A stretch of DNA of 64,000 nucleotides from Gemmatimonadaceae bacterium (GCA_011525845.1 WYBP01000018.1:124001-188000), one strand, 5' to 3'. Counted from the first letter of the stretch, positions 14,891 through 24,476 are shown. A program made the numbers and translations. Notes: generated by a model from the sequence alone, not told the origin.

Positions 14891-17149
14891 GTGATGTTCC
14901 GGCGCTCCTGGCTCGCGGGGATCGCGCTGCTCCCCGTCGCAGCGGTGGGGGCGCACGCGCAGGAGACGCGTTGCGAGCGCGGGGACGTGGAGGTCCGGGC
15001 GCTGACCTTCACCGGCAACACCGCCTTCACCGACGCGCAGCTCGCCGCCGGCATCGTGACCACCGCGTCCTCGTGGGCGCGGCGCACGCTGCGCCTGGTC
15101 GGCACGCGGCGCTGCCTGAACGAGACGGAGTTCCCGGACGACGTCCTGCGCCTCACGATCTGGTATCGCAACCACGGCTTCATCGACGCGACCGTCGACA
15201 CCGTGGTCACCTCCCTCGGGAAGTCGCGCGTGGCGGTGCGCTTCGTGATCGACGAGGGCGAGCCGATGCTCGTGGACACGCTGCGCGTGACCGGGCTCGA
15301 CGCGGTGCCGGAGCGCGCGGCGGTGCTGGCCGGCCTGCCGACCGTCGTCGGGGGGCGTTTCGACCGGTACGCGAACCGCGCCTCCCTCGATTCGATCACG
15401 AGCCGACTGCGCGACAACGGGTATCCCGACGCGCAGACCTACCTCGGCTACGACACGCGCACGGCGGCGCGCCGCGCGACGGTGCAGTTCACCGTGGATC
15501 CGGGGGTGCGACGGCGCATCGGGACGGTGGCCATCTCCCGCAGCGGGAGGGACGGCGCGCCTCCCGAGGTGACCGAGGCCGCGGTGCGGCGGCTCGCGGG
15601 GCTCGAGGTGGGAGACCTCTACCGCGAGCGCCTGCTCGAACGGGCCAAGCGCACGCTCTACCAGAGCGAGGCGTTCAGCCAGGTGAGCGTGCAACCCGGC
15701 GCGGTGGCGCCGGACTCCACGCTCACCGTGGACGTGGCCGTGACCGAGAGCTACCTGCGCGGGGCGCGGCTCGGGGGCGGGTGGGGGACGCTCGACTGCT
15801 TCCGCACCACCGGGGAGTTCACCGAGTACAACCTCTTCAAGACGGCGACGCGGCTCGAGCTGCGGGGCCGCGTGTCCAAGCTCGGCATCGGCGGCCCTCT
15901 CGAGCTCTCGCGCAACATCTGCCAGACCGCGGCGAAGGACATCTACAGCGGGGACCTCAACTACTATGCCGGCGCGACGCTGAGCCAGCCCTCGCTGCTC
16001 CGCGCGAGCTTCGTGCCCACGCTCTCGTTCTACTCCGAGCGCCGCTCCGAGTACAACGCCTTCCTCCGGACGACGCCGGCGGGCGCGAGCCTGGCGCTGA
16101 GCAAGAGCCTGCCGCGCCGCGTGCACGGGCTCGCGTACAGCATCGAGGCGGGGCGCACGGAGGCGCTGCCGGCGCTCTTCTGCGCCGTCTTCAACGCCTG
16201 CACGCGCGAGGACCGGGTGCAGCTGGAGCGGACCCAGCGGTTGGCGGTGCTCAGCGCGTCCTCCAGCTACGAGCGCACCGACAACCCGCTCGACCCCAGC
16301 GTCGGCCGCGTCGGCCGCGTCGAGGCGCGCTACGCCTCCCGCTTCGTCGGTGCCGACGCCTCGCTCGAGTTCGCCCGCTTCACCGCGGACGGGGCGTTCT
16401 ACGTGCCGCTGGGCTCCGACGCCGTCTTCGCCGCGCGCCTCCGCGCCGGCGTCGTGCTCGGGCCCTCGCTCGCGCTCGGGAGCGCCGCGCGCTACGTGCC
16501 GGCGCAGGAGCGGCTCTTCGCCGGCGGTCCGACCACGGTGCGCGGATTCCGGCAGAACGAGCTCGGGCCCGCCGTCTACATCCCGAGCGCCTACGACACC
16601 GTCACCGCAGCGGGTGCCCGCGTCACCTCCGTCGCTGCGGGTGACACGGTGTTCTTCCGCGCGAACGCGGACTCGGTGGGGCAGCGGACGGTGCCCACCG
16701 GGGGGAACACGCTGGTGGTGGGGAACGCGGAGATCCGCTTCGCGGGCCCCTTCCTGCAGAACCTGCTCCGGTGGACGCTCTTCGCGGACGTGGGGCAGGT
16801 GTGGAACCGCGGCGGGACGTTCACGAGCGGACGCTCCAGCGCCCTCCGCATCACCCCCGGCTTCGGGGTGCGCATCCGGACGCCGATCGGCTACTTCCGC
16901 GCGGACCTGGCGTACAACCCGTATGCACGCGCCAGCGGTGCCGCGTACTTCGACGCGCCCGTGGCCGCGGGGGGCGCGCTCTACTGCGTGAGCCCGGACA
17001 ACATGCTCCCCGTGACGCTCGAGGGGACGGGGAGCGCCGCGCGCCTCGTGCAGGCCGAGGGCGCGTGCGCGGCGTCCTTCCGCCCGCCGACGGGCTCGAG
17101 CTTCTTCAGCCGGCTCACGCCCTCGATCGCCATCGGGCAGGCGTTCTGA
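14891..17149 (+). CDS. tamA: Omp85-family outer-membrane translocon, TamA-like
   Basis: 752 residues; start GTG at 14891 or ATG at 14894. A signal peptide ends at AHAQE. Three POTRA-like repeats follow (residues about 30-270), among them one beginning VRALTFTGNTAFTDAQL, then a 16-strand barrel. The Omp85 hallmark of loop 6 appears as TTVRGFRQNELGP near residue 550. The very next gene is a TamB homologue, which makes TamA a better call than BamA. TamA with TamB forms an envelope-spanning path used in outer-membrane assembly and lipid transport. Length exceeds E. coli TamA (about 577), mostly through barrel loops. Confidence 0.88.
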   Translation: MMFRRSWLAGIALLPVAAVGAHAQETRCERGDVEVRALTFTGNTAFTDAQLAAGIVTTASSWARRTLRLVGTRRCLNETEFPDDVLRLTIWYRNHGFIDATVDTVVTSLGKSRVAVRFVIDEGEPMLVDTLRVTGLDAVPERAAVLAGLPTVVGGRFDRYANRASLDSITSRLRDNGYPDAQTYLGYDTRTAARRATVQFTVDPGVRRRIGTVAISRSGRDGAPPEVTEAAVRRLAGLEVGDLYRERLLERAKRTLYQSEAFSQVSVQPGAVAPDSTLTVDVAVTESYLRGARLGGGWGTLDCFRTTGEFTEYNLFKTATRLELRGRVSKLGIGGPLELSRNICQTAAKDIYSGDLNYYAGATLSQPSLLRASFVPTLSFYSERRSEYNAFLRTTPAGASLALSKSLPRRVHGLAYSIEAGRTEALPALFCAVFNACTREDRVQLERTQRLAVLSASSSYERTDNPLDPSVGRVGRVEARYASRFVGADASLEFARFTADGAFYVPLGSDAVFAARLRAGVVLGPSLALGSAARYVPAQERLFAGGPTTVRGFRQNELGPAVYIPSAYDTVTAAGARVTSVAAGDTVFFRANADSVGQRTVPTGGNTLVVGNAEIRFAGPFLQNLLRWTLFADVGQVWNRGGTFTSGRSSALRITPGFGVRIRTPIGYFRADLAYNPYARASGAAYFDAPVAAGGALYCVSPDNMLPVTLEGTGSAARLVQAEGACAASFRPPTGSSFFSRLTPSIAIGQAF

Positions 17150-17150
17150 G

Positions 17151-20100
17151 ATGATGGGACGCCGCCGACTCGTCGCGCTGGTGAGCGCGCTGGTGATGCT
17201 CGTGATCTTCGCCGGCGGCATCGGTGGGTTCGTGCTCGCCACGCAGAGCGATGGCGGCCGCGACCTCATCCGCCGGCTGGCGCAGGCCCAGCTCTCGCGG
17301 TCGGTGCAGGGTACCGTCCGCCTCGGCACGCTCAGCGGGTCCTTCCTCACCGACCTGCGCACGGACTCGCTCGAGATCCGCGACCCGAACGACTCGGTCT
17401 TCGTCGCGTCCGGTCCCCTGCGGATCACCTACGACCCGCGGGACCTCCTCGACGGGCGGATCTTCATCCGCTCGGTGGAAGTCGAGCGTCCGGTCGCGTA
17501 CATGCGCCGCGACTTCGACGGGACGTGGACCAAGGACCTCATCTGGCCGCGCACGAACCGGCCGCGCATGCGGCGGGCGCGCACGGCGTTCGGTGCGCTC
17601 GTCGTGCTGGAGCAGGTGCGGGTGCACGACGGGGAGTTCGTGCTCAAGATGCCCTGGTCCCCGGCGGACTCGCTCACCGGCGCGCGCCGCGACAGCGCCG
17701 TGGCCGTGGCGCTCGCGAACGGGCGCCCGGAGGTCCGGCGCGCCGGGACGGGGTTCATGCGCACCTGGCGCTGGAGGGCGATCGAGGCGGAGCTGCCCCG
17801 CATCCGCATCACGCACCCCGACTCCGCCGGCCGCACCTTCGACGTCGCGCGACTCGACGTGAGCGAGACCGACCCGCCCTTCGACTTCCGCGGCATCCAG
17901 GGTGATGTGCGCTGGCTGGGCGACTCGATCTGGTTCGACTTCCCGAGCTTCTCGCTCCCGCGCTCCGTCGGCCGCGCGGAGGGGAAGCTCTGGTGGGGGA
18001 ACGACCAGCCGCTCCGGCCCCGCGTGCGCATCCGGGGAGACAGCGTCTCCCTGGCGGACGTGGCCTGGATCTCCACCTCGCTCCCGACCACGGGCGGGGG
18101 CTCCGTGGTGGTCGACATCTCGATGGCGGACCGACCGCACAATCCGATCTCGTACGCGCTCTCGGCCCTCGACGTGCGCAGCCACAGGTCCCGGATCCGC
18201 GGGCGGATGACCTGGGTGGTCGGCGGCCCGGTCGTCACGCTCGAGGACGTGGACCTCGAGGGGAGCCCCGTCGACTTCGAGCTGCTCGAGCGGTTCAACA
18301 CCGCGCCCTTCCCCTTCCCGTTCCGGGGGACGATCACGGGCCGTGTCCGGGGCCCGGGCGGGCCCCTGAACCGCTTCGTGGTGAGCGACGCGGCGGCCAC
18401 CTTCCGCGACGCGAACGTCGAGGGGGCCGTCACGCGGGCCCGCGGCCGCGGCGGACTGGACATCCTGCGCCCCGCCCTCACCGTGTTCCGCGGGTTCGAC
18501 CTCGAGCTCCTCGAGCTGGACCTCCGCACGCCGCAGTTCCTGAACCCGGAGTTCCCGCGCGTGAACGGCACCCTCTCGGGCGTGGCGCGCCTCGACTCCT
18601 CCTGGCTCGACGTGCACATCACCGACGGGGACTTCGCGCACCGCGACGGGGACGCCCCGGAGTCGCGCGTCCGCGGCCGCGGGCGGCTGACGAACGGGCC
18701 GGTGGAGATGAGCTACGAGATGGTCGCGGCGGCGACGCCGCTCTCGTTCACCACCCTCGCCCGCTCGTACCCGGCGGTGAGGCTGCGCGGCGAGTTCAGC
18801 GGCCCCATCCGCGTGCGCGGGTCGCTCTCGGACCTCACGCTGGGCGGCGACCTCGTGGGGCGCGCCGGACGGATCGAGTCGGACCTCCGCATCGACGCCG
18901 TGGCCCCCGAGTACCGCGTCGCCGGTCGGCTCAACCTCACGGCGTTCGACCCGAGCCTGGCGAGCGACGACGCACGCGTGCCGGCGGGTGAGCTCACCGC
19001 GCGCGCCGCCTTCGACATCGCCGGTGACTCGCTCGCGGACCTCCGGGGGAACGCGGAGGTGGGGGTGGACCGCTCGACGCTCGAGGGGATCCGCATCTTC
19101 GTCGGCGACGCGCGCGTGCGCTTCGACGGCGGGCGGGCCCACCTCGACACCCTGCACGTCGAATCGTCCGCGTTCGAGATGGACGCCCGCGGGGCGCTCG
19201 GGCTCCGCGCCTCGGTGCGCGACTCGCTCCGCCTGCGGGCCTCGCTCGACTCCCTCGGCGGCCTGCGCCGCTGGATCGCCTCGGACGACGCGGACTCGCT
19301 CGCGGGAAGCCTGCGCGTGGATGGGACCTTCACGGGCTGGCTGCGCGACTTCGGCATCGTCGCGACCGCCACCGGCGAGGGGCTCCTCGCGCGCGGCGCG
19401 CGGGCGCAGGCGCTCGGCCTGACCGCGCGGCTCCAGGGATTGCCGTCCGCACCGCGCGGCACGGCGCGGCTCGTGCTCGACACCGCGCGCGTGGTCGGGC
19501 TCGGCATCGCGCGCGCCGTCTCGACGCTCGACGTCGACACGGCGGGCGCCGGTGCCCTCACGCTCGAGGCGACGGGGGCGCGCGGCACGCTCACGCGTGG
19601 CGGCGCACTGGTGCGGCGCGAGGCACAGGGACTCGACATCCGCGTCGACTCGCTCGCGATTACCACCGCCCTCCAGCGCTGGACGCTCGCGGGCCCGGCG
19701 CGGTTCTCCACGACCGGCGGGTTCGCGGTCGACTCCTTCGTCCTGCGCGGCCGCCCGGGCGCCACGGTCCGCCTCGCCGGGCGCGCGCCGCGGGAGGGGG
19801 CGATGGACATCTCGGTCGCGGCGCGGAGGCTCCCCGTGAGCGACATCGCCGAGCTCCTGCAGCTGGCGGACGTGCGCGAGGGGAGGGTCGAGCTCGATGC
19901 CCGCGTCGGCGGGAGCCGTGCCGCACCCGCGCTGGACCTCGACGCCTCGCTGAGCGGGGCCCTCGTCCGCGGACTGCGGCTCGACTCGCTCCGGGCGCGC
20001 GCGACGGCGTCCGCCGACCAGCTCCGCTTCACCGCCGAACTCGGCGCGCGGGCGCGCCCGGCGCTGCGCGCCGAGGGGACGCTCCCCGTGCGCCTCGGCC

Positions 20101-21689
20101 TCGACGGCGGCGGACCCGCGCTCATCACGGACGCACCGCTCCAGGCTCGCGTCCGCTCGGACTCGGTGGGGCTCGGGATCTTCGAGCGCTTCGTGGTGCG
20201 CTCCAACGGGGATCCGGGCAGCTTCGCGCTCAACGTCGACGTGGCGGGCAGCTGGCGGCGCCCCTCGTTCACGGGGGACCTGCGCGTGCGCAACGGGAAC
20301 CTCGCCGTCGCCCCGCTGGGCGACGTCCGCTGGCGGAACGTGCAGGCCGAACTCGGGTTCCTGGGCGACAGCATCGCCGTGCGCACGCTCACCGCGACCT
20401 CCGCCACCTCCGGGCGCACCGGCCGCGCGTCGCTGACCGGGTGGCTCAGCGTCGCGGACCGCGACGATCCCGCGTTCGACCTGCGCCTGGCCCTGCGTGA
20501 CTTCCACGTCTTCAACCAGCGCGACATCGCCGACGTCGACGTCTCGGACAGCCTGCACCTCCACGGCTCGCTGAGCGCGGCGACGCTCGGCGGGGTGCTC
20601 ACGGTGGACCGCGGCGTCATCGCCATCCCCGAGCTGGCGAGCAAGAACGTGATCGCGCTGGAGGAGTTCGACCGCTTCGGGCTGGTGGACACCGCGTCGC
20701 TGATCGACCGGCGGCTGGCGCCGCGCACCCCCTGGCTGCTCGAGCAGAACCTCACGGTGCAGAACGTCCCGGTGCGGATGGGACGCGACGTCTGGCTGCG
20801 ATCGGCCGAGTCGAACATCAACCTCGGCGGCGCGGTCTCCATCACCGTGGCCCAGGATCCGCGCGCCCGGGACCCCCAGCGGGCCGCGCTCTCGCAGCTG
20901 GCGCTCACCGGGTCGCTCCAGACCGTGCGGGGCACCTACCGCCTGAACCTCGGGCCCGTGCAGCGCACCTTCGGCGTGGAGACCGGCGAGATCCGCTTCT
21001 TCGGGGACGCGGACCTCAACCCCTCGCTCGACATCTCCGCCCTGTACACGGTGCGGCAGTACAGCCAGCAGCAGGCGCTGCCGGACGTGCGCGTCCGCGT
21101 GCACCTCGGCGGCACCCTCCAGGCGCCCCAGCTCAACCTCTCCACCCCCGACTCCCTGCGGGTGACGAACGCGGACCTGATCTCGTACCTGGTCACCGGG
21201 GGCCCGAGCTTCGCCATCGGGGACCCGAACGCGGACTACACGTCGACCGCCGCGCGCGTGGTGATCTCGTCGATCGGCAGCGTGCTCGGCGGCAAGGCCG
21301 CCGGCGGGCTCTGCGACGACGCCCAGCTCTCGACGGCCGGCCTCGAGGGGTACCGCGGGCGCCTCGGGGACGTGAGCGCGAGCGTCCTCTCCGGCACCCG
21401 CTTCAACTGCGCCAAGCAGCTCAGCGACCGCACCTTCGTGCGGCTCGACGCCGGCCTCTGCCGCGTGGGGCAGCTCGTCTCGGGCGCGAGCGCGACCGGC
21501 GTGAACTTCGCGGACAACATCGGCGTGAAGCTCGACTACCTCCTGCGCCCCGACCTCACCGCCTCGGTCGGCGTGGAGCCGCCGACGAGCGCCGTCCTCT
21601 GCGCGGCGAACGCGGGCGCGAGTGCCCGCGGGTTCGCGCCCACGCCGCGGCAGATCGGCTTCGACCTGTTCCGGGTCTGGCGCTTCTGA
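17151..21689 (+). CDS. tamB: TamB-family translocation/assembly or lipid-bridge protein
   Basis: 1512 residues starting one base after the tamA stop. An N-terminal signal anchor (about residues 8-28) should hold it in the inner membrane; the body is repetitive beta-strand sequence as in AsmA/TamB-like bridge proteins, with many LRLRASLDSLGG-type segments; the C-terminal DUF490 region (about 1050-1512) has the pattern GTYRLNLGPVQRTF followed by TPDSLRVTNADLISYLVTGG. The last 150 residues contain cysteines (LCDDAQL, FNCAKQ, AGLCRVG) and end in a barrel-like Phe (RVWRF), presumably touching TamA. Size is close to E. coli TamB (1259) plus 250. Confidence 0.9.
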   Translation: MMGRRRLVALVSALVMLVIFAGGIGGFVLATQSDGGRDLIRRLAQAQLSRSVQGTVRLGTLSGSFLTDLRTDSLEIRDPNDSVFVASGPLRITYDPRDLLDGRIFIRSVEVERPVAYMRRDFDGTWTKDLIWPRTNRPRMRRARTAFGALVVLEQVRVHDGEFVLKMPWSPADSLTGARRDSAVAVALANGRPEVRRAGTGFMRTWRWRAIEAELPRIRITHPDSAGRTFDVARLDVSETDPPFDFRGIQGDVRWLGDSIWFDFPSFSLPRSVGRAEGKLWWGNDQPLRPRVRIRGDSVSLADVAWISTSLPTTGGGSVVVDISMADRPHNPISYALSALDVRSHRSRIRGRMTWVVGGPVVTLEDVDLEGSPVDFELLERFNTAPFPFPFRGTITGRVRGPGGPLNRFVVSDAAATFRDANVEGAVTRARGRGGLDILRPALTVFRGFDLELLELDLRTPQFLNPEFPRVNGTLSGVARLDSSWLDVHITDGDFAHRDGDAPESRVRGRGRLTNGPVEMSYEMVAAATPLSFTTLARSYPAVRLRGEFSGPIRVRGSLSDLTLGGDLVGRAGRIESDLRIDAVAPEYRVAGRLNLTAFDPSLASDDARVPAGELTARAAFDIAGDSLADLRGNAEVGVDRSTLEGIRIFVGDARVRFDGGRAHLDTLHVESSAFEMDARGALGLRASVRDSLRLRASLDSLGGLRRWIASDDADSLAGSLRVDGTFTGWLRDFGIVATATGEGLLARGARAQALGLTARLQGLPSAPRGTARLVLDTARVVGLGIARAVSTLDVDTAGAGALTLEATGARGTLTRGGALVRREAQGLDIRVDSLAITTALQRWTLAGPARFSTTGGFAVDSFVLRGRPGATVRLAGRAPREGAMDISVAARRLPVSDIAELLQLADVREGRVELDARVGGSRAAPALDLDASLSGALVRGLRLDSLRARATASADQLRFTAELGARARPALRAEGTLPVRLGLDGGGPALITDAPLQARVRSDSVGLGIFERFVVRSNGDPGSFALNVDVAGSWRRPSFTGDLRVRNGNLAVAPLGDVRWRNVQAELGFLGDSIAVRTLTATSATSGRTGRASLTGWLSVADRDDPAFDLRLALRDFHVFNQRDIADVDVSDSLHLHGSLSAATLGGVLTVDRGVIAIPELASKNVIALEEFDRFGLVDTASLIDRRLAPRTPWLLEQNLTVQNVPVRMGRDVWLRSAESNINLGGAVSITVAQDPRARDPQRAALSQLALTGSLQTVRGTYRLNLGPVQRTFGVETGEIRFFGDADLNPSLDISALYTVRQYSQQQALPDVRVRVHLGGTLQAPQLNLSTPDSLRVTNADLISYLVTGGPSFAIGDPNADYTSTAARVVISSIGSVLGGKAAGGLCDDAQLSTAGLEGYRGRLGDVSASVLSGTRFNCAKQLSDRTFVRLDAGLCRVGQLVSGASATGVNFADNIGVKLDYLLRPDLTASVGVEPPTSAVLCAANAGASARGFAPTPRQIGFDLFRVWRF

Positions 21690-21788
21690 GCCCCTCGCGC
21701 CCCGCGGGCGCGGCATTGCGCCTGCGCTTCCCCTGCGCATCTTCATCGAAGAAGTGCACGTGATCCCCCGCACCCCCTGCCTGAGCGC
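21690..21788 (+). other. Spacer between tamB and the response regulator
   Basis: 99 bases with short GC-rich inverted repeats near 21695-21735 and an AT-richer patch at about 21743-21760. No convincing promoter hexamers and no open frame; transcription from tamB may continue. Confidence 0.4.
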
Positions 21789-23138
21789 ATGGCCAGCATC
21801 CTGATCATCGATGACGAGGTCGCGATCGCCACGGCGTTCGCGATGTTCTTCCGGCACGACGGCGGCCACCAGGTGACCGAGGCGTACACCGGACAGGACG
21901 GGATCGATGCGTTCCGGCGGCTCCGCCCGGACCTCGTGCTGCTCGACGTCCGGCTCCCCGACATGACCGGGTTCGACGTCCTCTCGGCGATCCGCGAGGA
22001 CCACCCGGTGGTCATCATGGTCACCGCCTACGGCGACGTGCCGATGGCGGTGGACGCGCTGCACAAGGGCGCCGAGAACTTCCTCACCAAGCCCGTGGAC
22101 CTGAGCCACCTCGCGGCGTCCGCGGAGCGGGCCCTCGAGAAGGCGCAGCTCCGGCGGCTCAGCCGCTGGCTGAGCGGGAAGCGCGGGCAGGGAGCGGGCA
22201 CCGTGTTCGGGTCCTCGAACGCGATGCGCGAGCTGCAGGCGCAGGTCGCGCTGCTCGCGGGGAGCGAGCGCACCACCGCGCTCATCGTCGGCGAGAGCGG
22301 GTCGGGGAAGGGGCGCGTCGCCGAGCTGCTGCACGCCCAGAGCCCGCGCGCGGGGAAGCCCTTCGTGGAGATCAACTGCGCCACGCTGCGCCCCGAGTCG
22401 CTGGACGCGGAGCTCTTCGGGGTGGAGGCGGGGGCGGCGAGTGGCGGGAGCACCACGCTCGGCGCCTTCGAGATCGCCGATGGCGGGACGCTCTTCCTCG
22501 ACGAGATCGGCGACCTCGACCCCGTCCTGCAGCCCAAGCTCGTGCGCGTGCTGGAGGGGAAGGGGTTCCGCCGCGTGGGCGGGACGCAGGAGGTGACCCC
22601 GAACGTGCGCGTGATCGCGGCCTCCTCGCGCGACCTCGTGTCCGAGGTGGCGGCCGGACGCTTTCGGGAGGACCTCTACTACCGGCTCGCGGTGATGCCC
22701 ATCCAGCTCACGCCGCTGCGCTCGCGGAACCGGGAGGACCTCGTGGAGCTGGTCGCGAGCGTGCAGGACACGCTGGCGTCCTCGCTCTCCAACGCGCCCT
22801 CCTCCCTCTCCGAGGCGGCGCTCGACGCGATCCTCCGCTACGGCTGGCCGGGGAACATCCGCGAGCTGCGCAACGTGCTCGAGCGGGCGATGCTGATGGC
22901 GCGCGGCCTTCCCGCGGTCGAGCTCGTGCACCTGCCGCGGGAAGTGCAGGGGGCGAGCGGCGCCGAGGTCACCCACCACGAGCCGCGCTCGCTCGCCGAG
23001 GTGGAACGGGCGCACATCGACCGGACGCTCCGGGCGCACGCCCACAATCGGACGCACGCCGCGCGCGAGCTCGGGATCTCGCGCGCGACGCTCATCAAGA
23101 AGATCCGGGACTACGACCTCGCCGAGAAGGTCCGGTGA
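21789..23138 (+). CDS. NtrC-family response regulator lacking the GAFTGA loop
   Basis: 449 residues. Receiver domain 1-120 with phospho-acceptor Asp53, Thr79 and Lys101; AAA+ domain with Walker A GESGSGKG (168-175), Walker B GGTLFLDEI (232-240) and FREDLYYRL; Fis-type helix-turn-helix at the end (THAARELGISRATLIKKI). The sigma-54 contact loop, normally GAFTGA, reads GAASGG (215-220), and the segment after it is shortened. It may therefore regulate with sigma-70 or only bind DNA. No histidine kinase is adjacent. Confidence 0.92.
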   Translation: MASILIIDDEVAIATAFAMFFRHDGGHQVTEAYTGQDGIDAFRRLRPDLVLLDVRLPDMTGFDVLSAIREDHPVVIMVTAYGDVPMAVDALHKGAENFLTKPVDLSHLAASAERALEKAQLRRLSRWLSGKRGQGAGTVFGSSNAMRELQAQVALLAGSERTTALIVGESGSGKGRVAELLHAQSPRAGKPFVEINCATLRPESLDAELFGVEAGAASGGSTTLGAFEIADGGTLFLDEIGDLDPVLQPKLVRVLEGKGFRRVGGTQEVTPNVRVIAASSRDLVSEVAAGRFREDLYYRLAVMPIQLTPLRSRNREDLVELVASVQDTLASSLSNAPSSLSEAALDAILRYGWPGNIRELRNVLERAMLMARGLPAVELVHLPREVQGASGAEVTHHEPRSLAEVERAHIDRTLRAHAHNRTHAARELGISRATLIKKIRDYDLAEKVR

Positions 23139-23177
23139 TGCGGCGTGTCCCCGGGACGACGGCTGGGGGGAGGTGCC

Positions 23178-23360
23178 ATGGCTGAACGGGACGTGATGGT
23201 GTGCCGGGCCTGCGGCAACGAGGAGCGCGCGTCGGAGGGATATCCCTGCGAGCACTGCGGCACCTTCATCTGCCAGATCTGCTCGCTGCGTGGCGTGGTG
23301 CTCTGCGCGTCGTGCGCGCGGGACGAGGGCGACTCCCGCACGCCGCCGCCCCCCGCGTGA
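23178..23360 (+). CDS. Cys-rich miniprotein with four CxxC pairs
   Basis: 60 residues from ATG at 23178, preceded by GGGGGGAGGTG, the strongest Shine-Dalgarno sequence I see in the window. Eight cysteines form four CxxC knuckles (9/12, 24/27, 32/35, 43/46), a cross-brace or double zinc-ribbon layout, followed by a Pro-rich tail. It probably binds two zinc ions. It starts 39 bases after the regulator and overlaps the peptidase gene as GTGA, so the two are translationally coupled. No family assigned; a small zinc-binding adaptor is a guess. Confidence 0.75.
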   Translation: MAERDVMVCRACGNEERASEGYPCEHCGTFICQICSLRGVVLCASCARDEGDSRTPPPPA

Positions 23361-24316
23361 GCGCCTCGCTCGCACGCTTCGGGCTGGCCGTCGGGCACGC
23401 CACCGACGAGGCGGGCGCCACCGGTTGCACCGTCATCCGCGGCGTGACGGCCGCGCACCGCGCCGCGTGCGCGGTGGTCGGCCGGGCCACGGGGTCGCGC
23501 GAGCTCGCACTCCTCGAGCCCGGGCACCTGGTGGAACGCGTCGACGCCATCCTGCTGAGCGGCGGGTCCGCGTACGGATTGGACGCGGCGGCGGGCGTCA
23601 TGCGCTGGATGGAGGCGCGGGGCCGCGGCTTCCCCGTGGGCGGGGGCGTGGTGCCGATCGTGCCCGCTGCGGTGCTCTTCGACCTCGCGCCGCTCGGGAG
23701 GTTCGACGCGCGCCCGACCGCGGCGATGGCGGAGGCGGCGTGCGAGGGCGCGGTGAGCGAGGCGATCGCCGAGGGCGCGGTGGGCGCGGGCGCCGGCCTC
23801 ACCGTGGGGAAGATCCTCGGCAAGCCGGGGGCGATGAAGGGCGGCTTCGGCCTCGCGGTGCGCGAAGAGGGGGGGCACGCGGCAGCGGCGATGGTGGCGG
23901 TGAACGCCTTCGGCGACGTGCGGGACGGTCAGGCGCGCATCATCGCGGGAGCACGGCGGCCGGACGGCAGCTTCGCCGACACGGAACGTGTGCTCGCGGC
24001 GGGGGGTCCGGAGCGCGCGTTCGGCGGCGCGGCCGCGCCCAACACGACGCTCGCCGTGGTGGCAGTGGATGCCGCGTACACGCGCCTCGAGCTCCAGCAG
24101 GTGGCGCGCGCCGCGACCGCGGCGTTCCACCGGCGGCTCGGCCCCGCGGGGTCGAGCTTCGACGGCGACATCATCTTCGCGCTCTCGCCGATGGAGGGCC
24201 CGCAGGCGCCGCTCGCGCAGGCGGAGATGCTCGCGGTGGCCGCCCTGGAGGAGGCCATCGAGCGCGCAGTACGGCTCGCGCGCGGTCGCGACGGCGTCCC
24301 CGGTCTCGGGGACTGA
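23357..24316 (+). CDS. P1-family (DmpA/NylC-like) N-terminal nucleophile peptidase
   Basis: 319 residues from GTG at 23357. The DmpA/NylC fold is recognisable from [20 protein letters not shown], the [14 protein letters not shown] segment and [10 protein letters not shown]. The autocleavage site is probably Asn229-Thr230 in [10 protein letters not shown]; family enzymes are cleaved there into two chains and the new N-terminal Thr or Ser is the nucleophile. Members hydrolyse N-terminal amino acid amides, beta-peptides or nylon oligomers. No signal peptide, so cytoplasmic. It is the last gene before the VapBC pair. Confidence 0.88.
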   Translation: MSASLARFGLAVGHATDEAGATGCTVIRGVTAAHRAACAVVGRATGSRELALLEPGHLVERVDAILLSGGSAYGLDAAAGVMRWMEARGRGFPVGGGVVPIVPAAVLFDLAPLGRFDARPTAAMAEAACEGAVSEAIAEGAVGAGAGLTVGKILGKPGAMKGGFGLAVREEGGHAAAAMVAVNAFGDVRDGQARIIAGARRPDGSFADTERVLAAGGPERAFGGAAAPNTTLAVVAVDAAYTRLELQQVARAATAAFHRRLGPAGSSFDGDIIFALSPMEGPQAPLAQAEMLAVAALEEAIERAVRLARGRDGVPGLGD

Positions 24317-24434
24317 CCGCAGGATCGGCGACGCCGGCGGCGTTCCGGTGTCGCCCTCGCCCGTCCCCGCCGCACCTTTCCCGTACCCCCGGGGGGGCAC
24401 CGCACGCCCGGCTCCCACCTGCCGAGATCCCCCC

Positions 24435-24476
24435 TTGACTACTTCGCAGGAGTGTATAATACTCATGCTCATGAGT
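24435..24476 (+). promoter_or_regulatory. vapBC promoter with overlapping palindromic operators
   Basis: TTGACT (24435-24440), a short 14-base spacer and a perfect TATAAT (24455-24460). The -10 box is embedded in an imperfect palindrome GAGTGTATAATACTC (24450-24464). A second, perfect inverted repeat ACTCATG-CT-CATGAGT (24461-24476) covers both candidate start codons. Two adjacent palindromes sharing ACTC are what a ribbon-helix-helix antitoxin binding as tandem dimers would need for autorepression. Confidence 0.65.

Noticed and set aside
14891-17149. BamA, the main barrel-assembly protein
   Set aside because: BamA usually has five POTRA domains and sits near skp or lpxD. Fewer POTRA-like repeats here and the immediate tamB neighbour favour TamA, though the families are close.
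14654-17428. A 924-codon minus-strand frame opposite tamA
   Set aside because: Same composition bias and no domain; tamA has a signal peptide, POTRA repeats and the loop-6 motif.
17115-23375. A 2086-codon open frame on the minus strand opposite tamB and the regulator
   Set aside because: It lies antisense to genes with clear family motifs, has a monotonous Arg/Glu/His/Pro composition and no domain. Long antisense frames are expected at this GC content.
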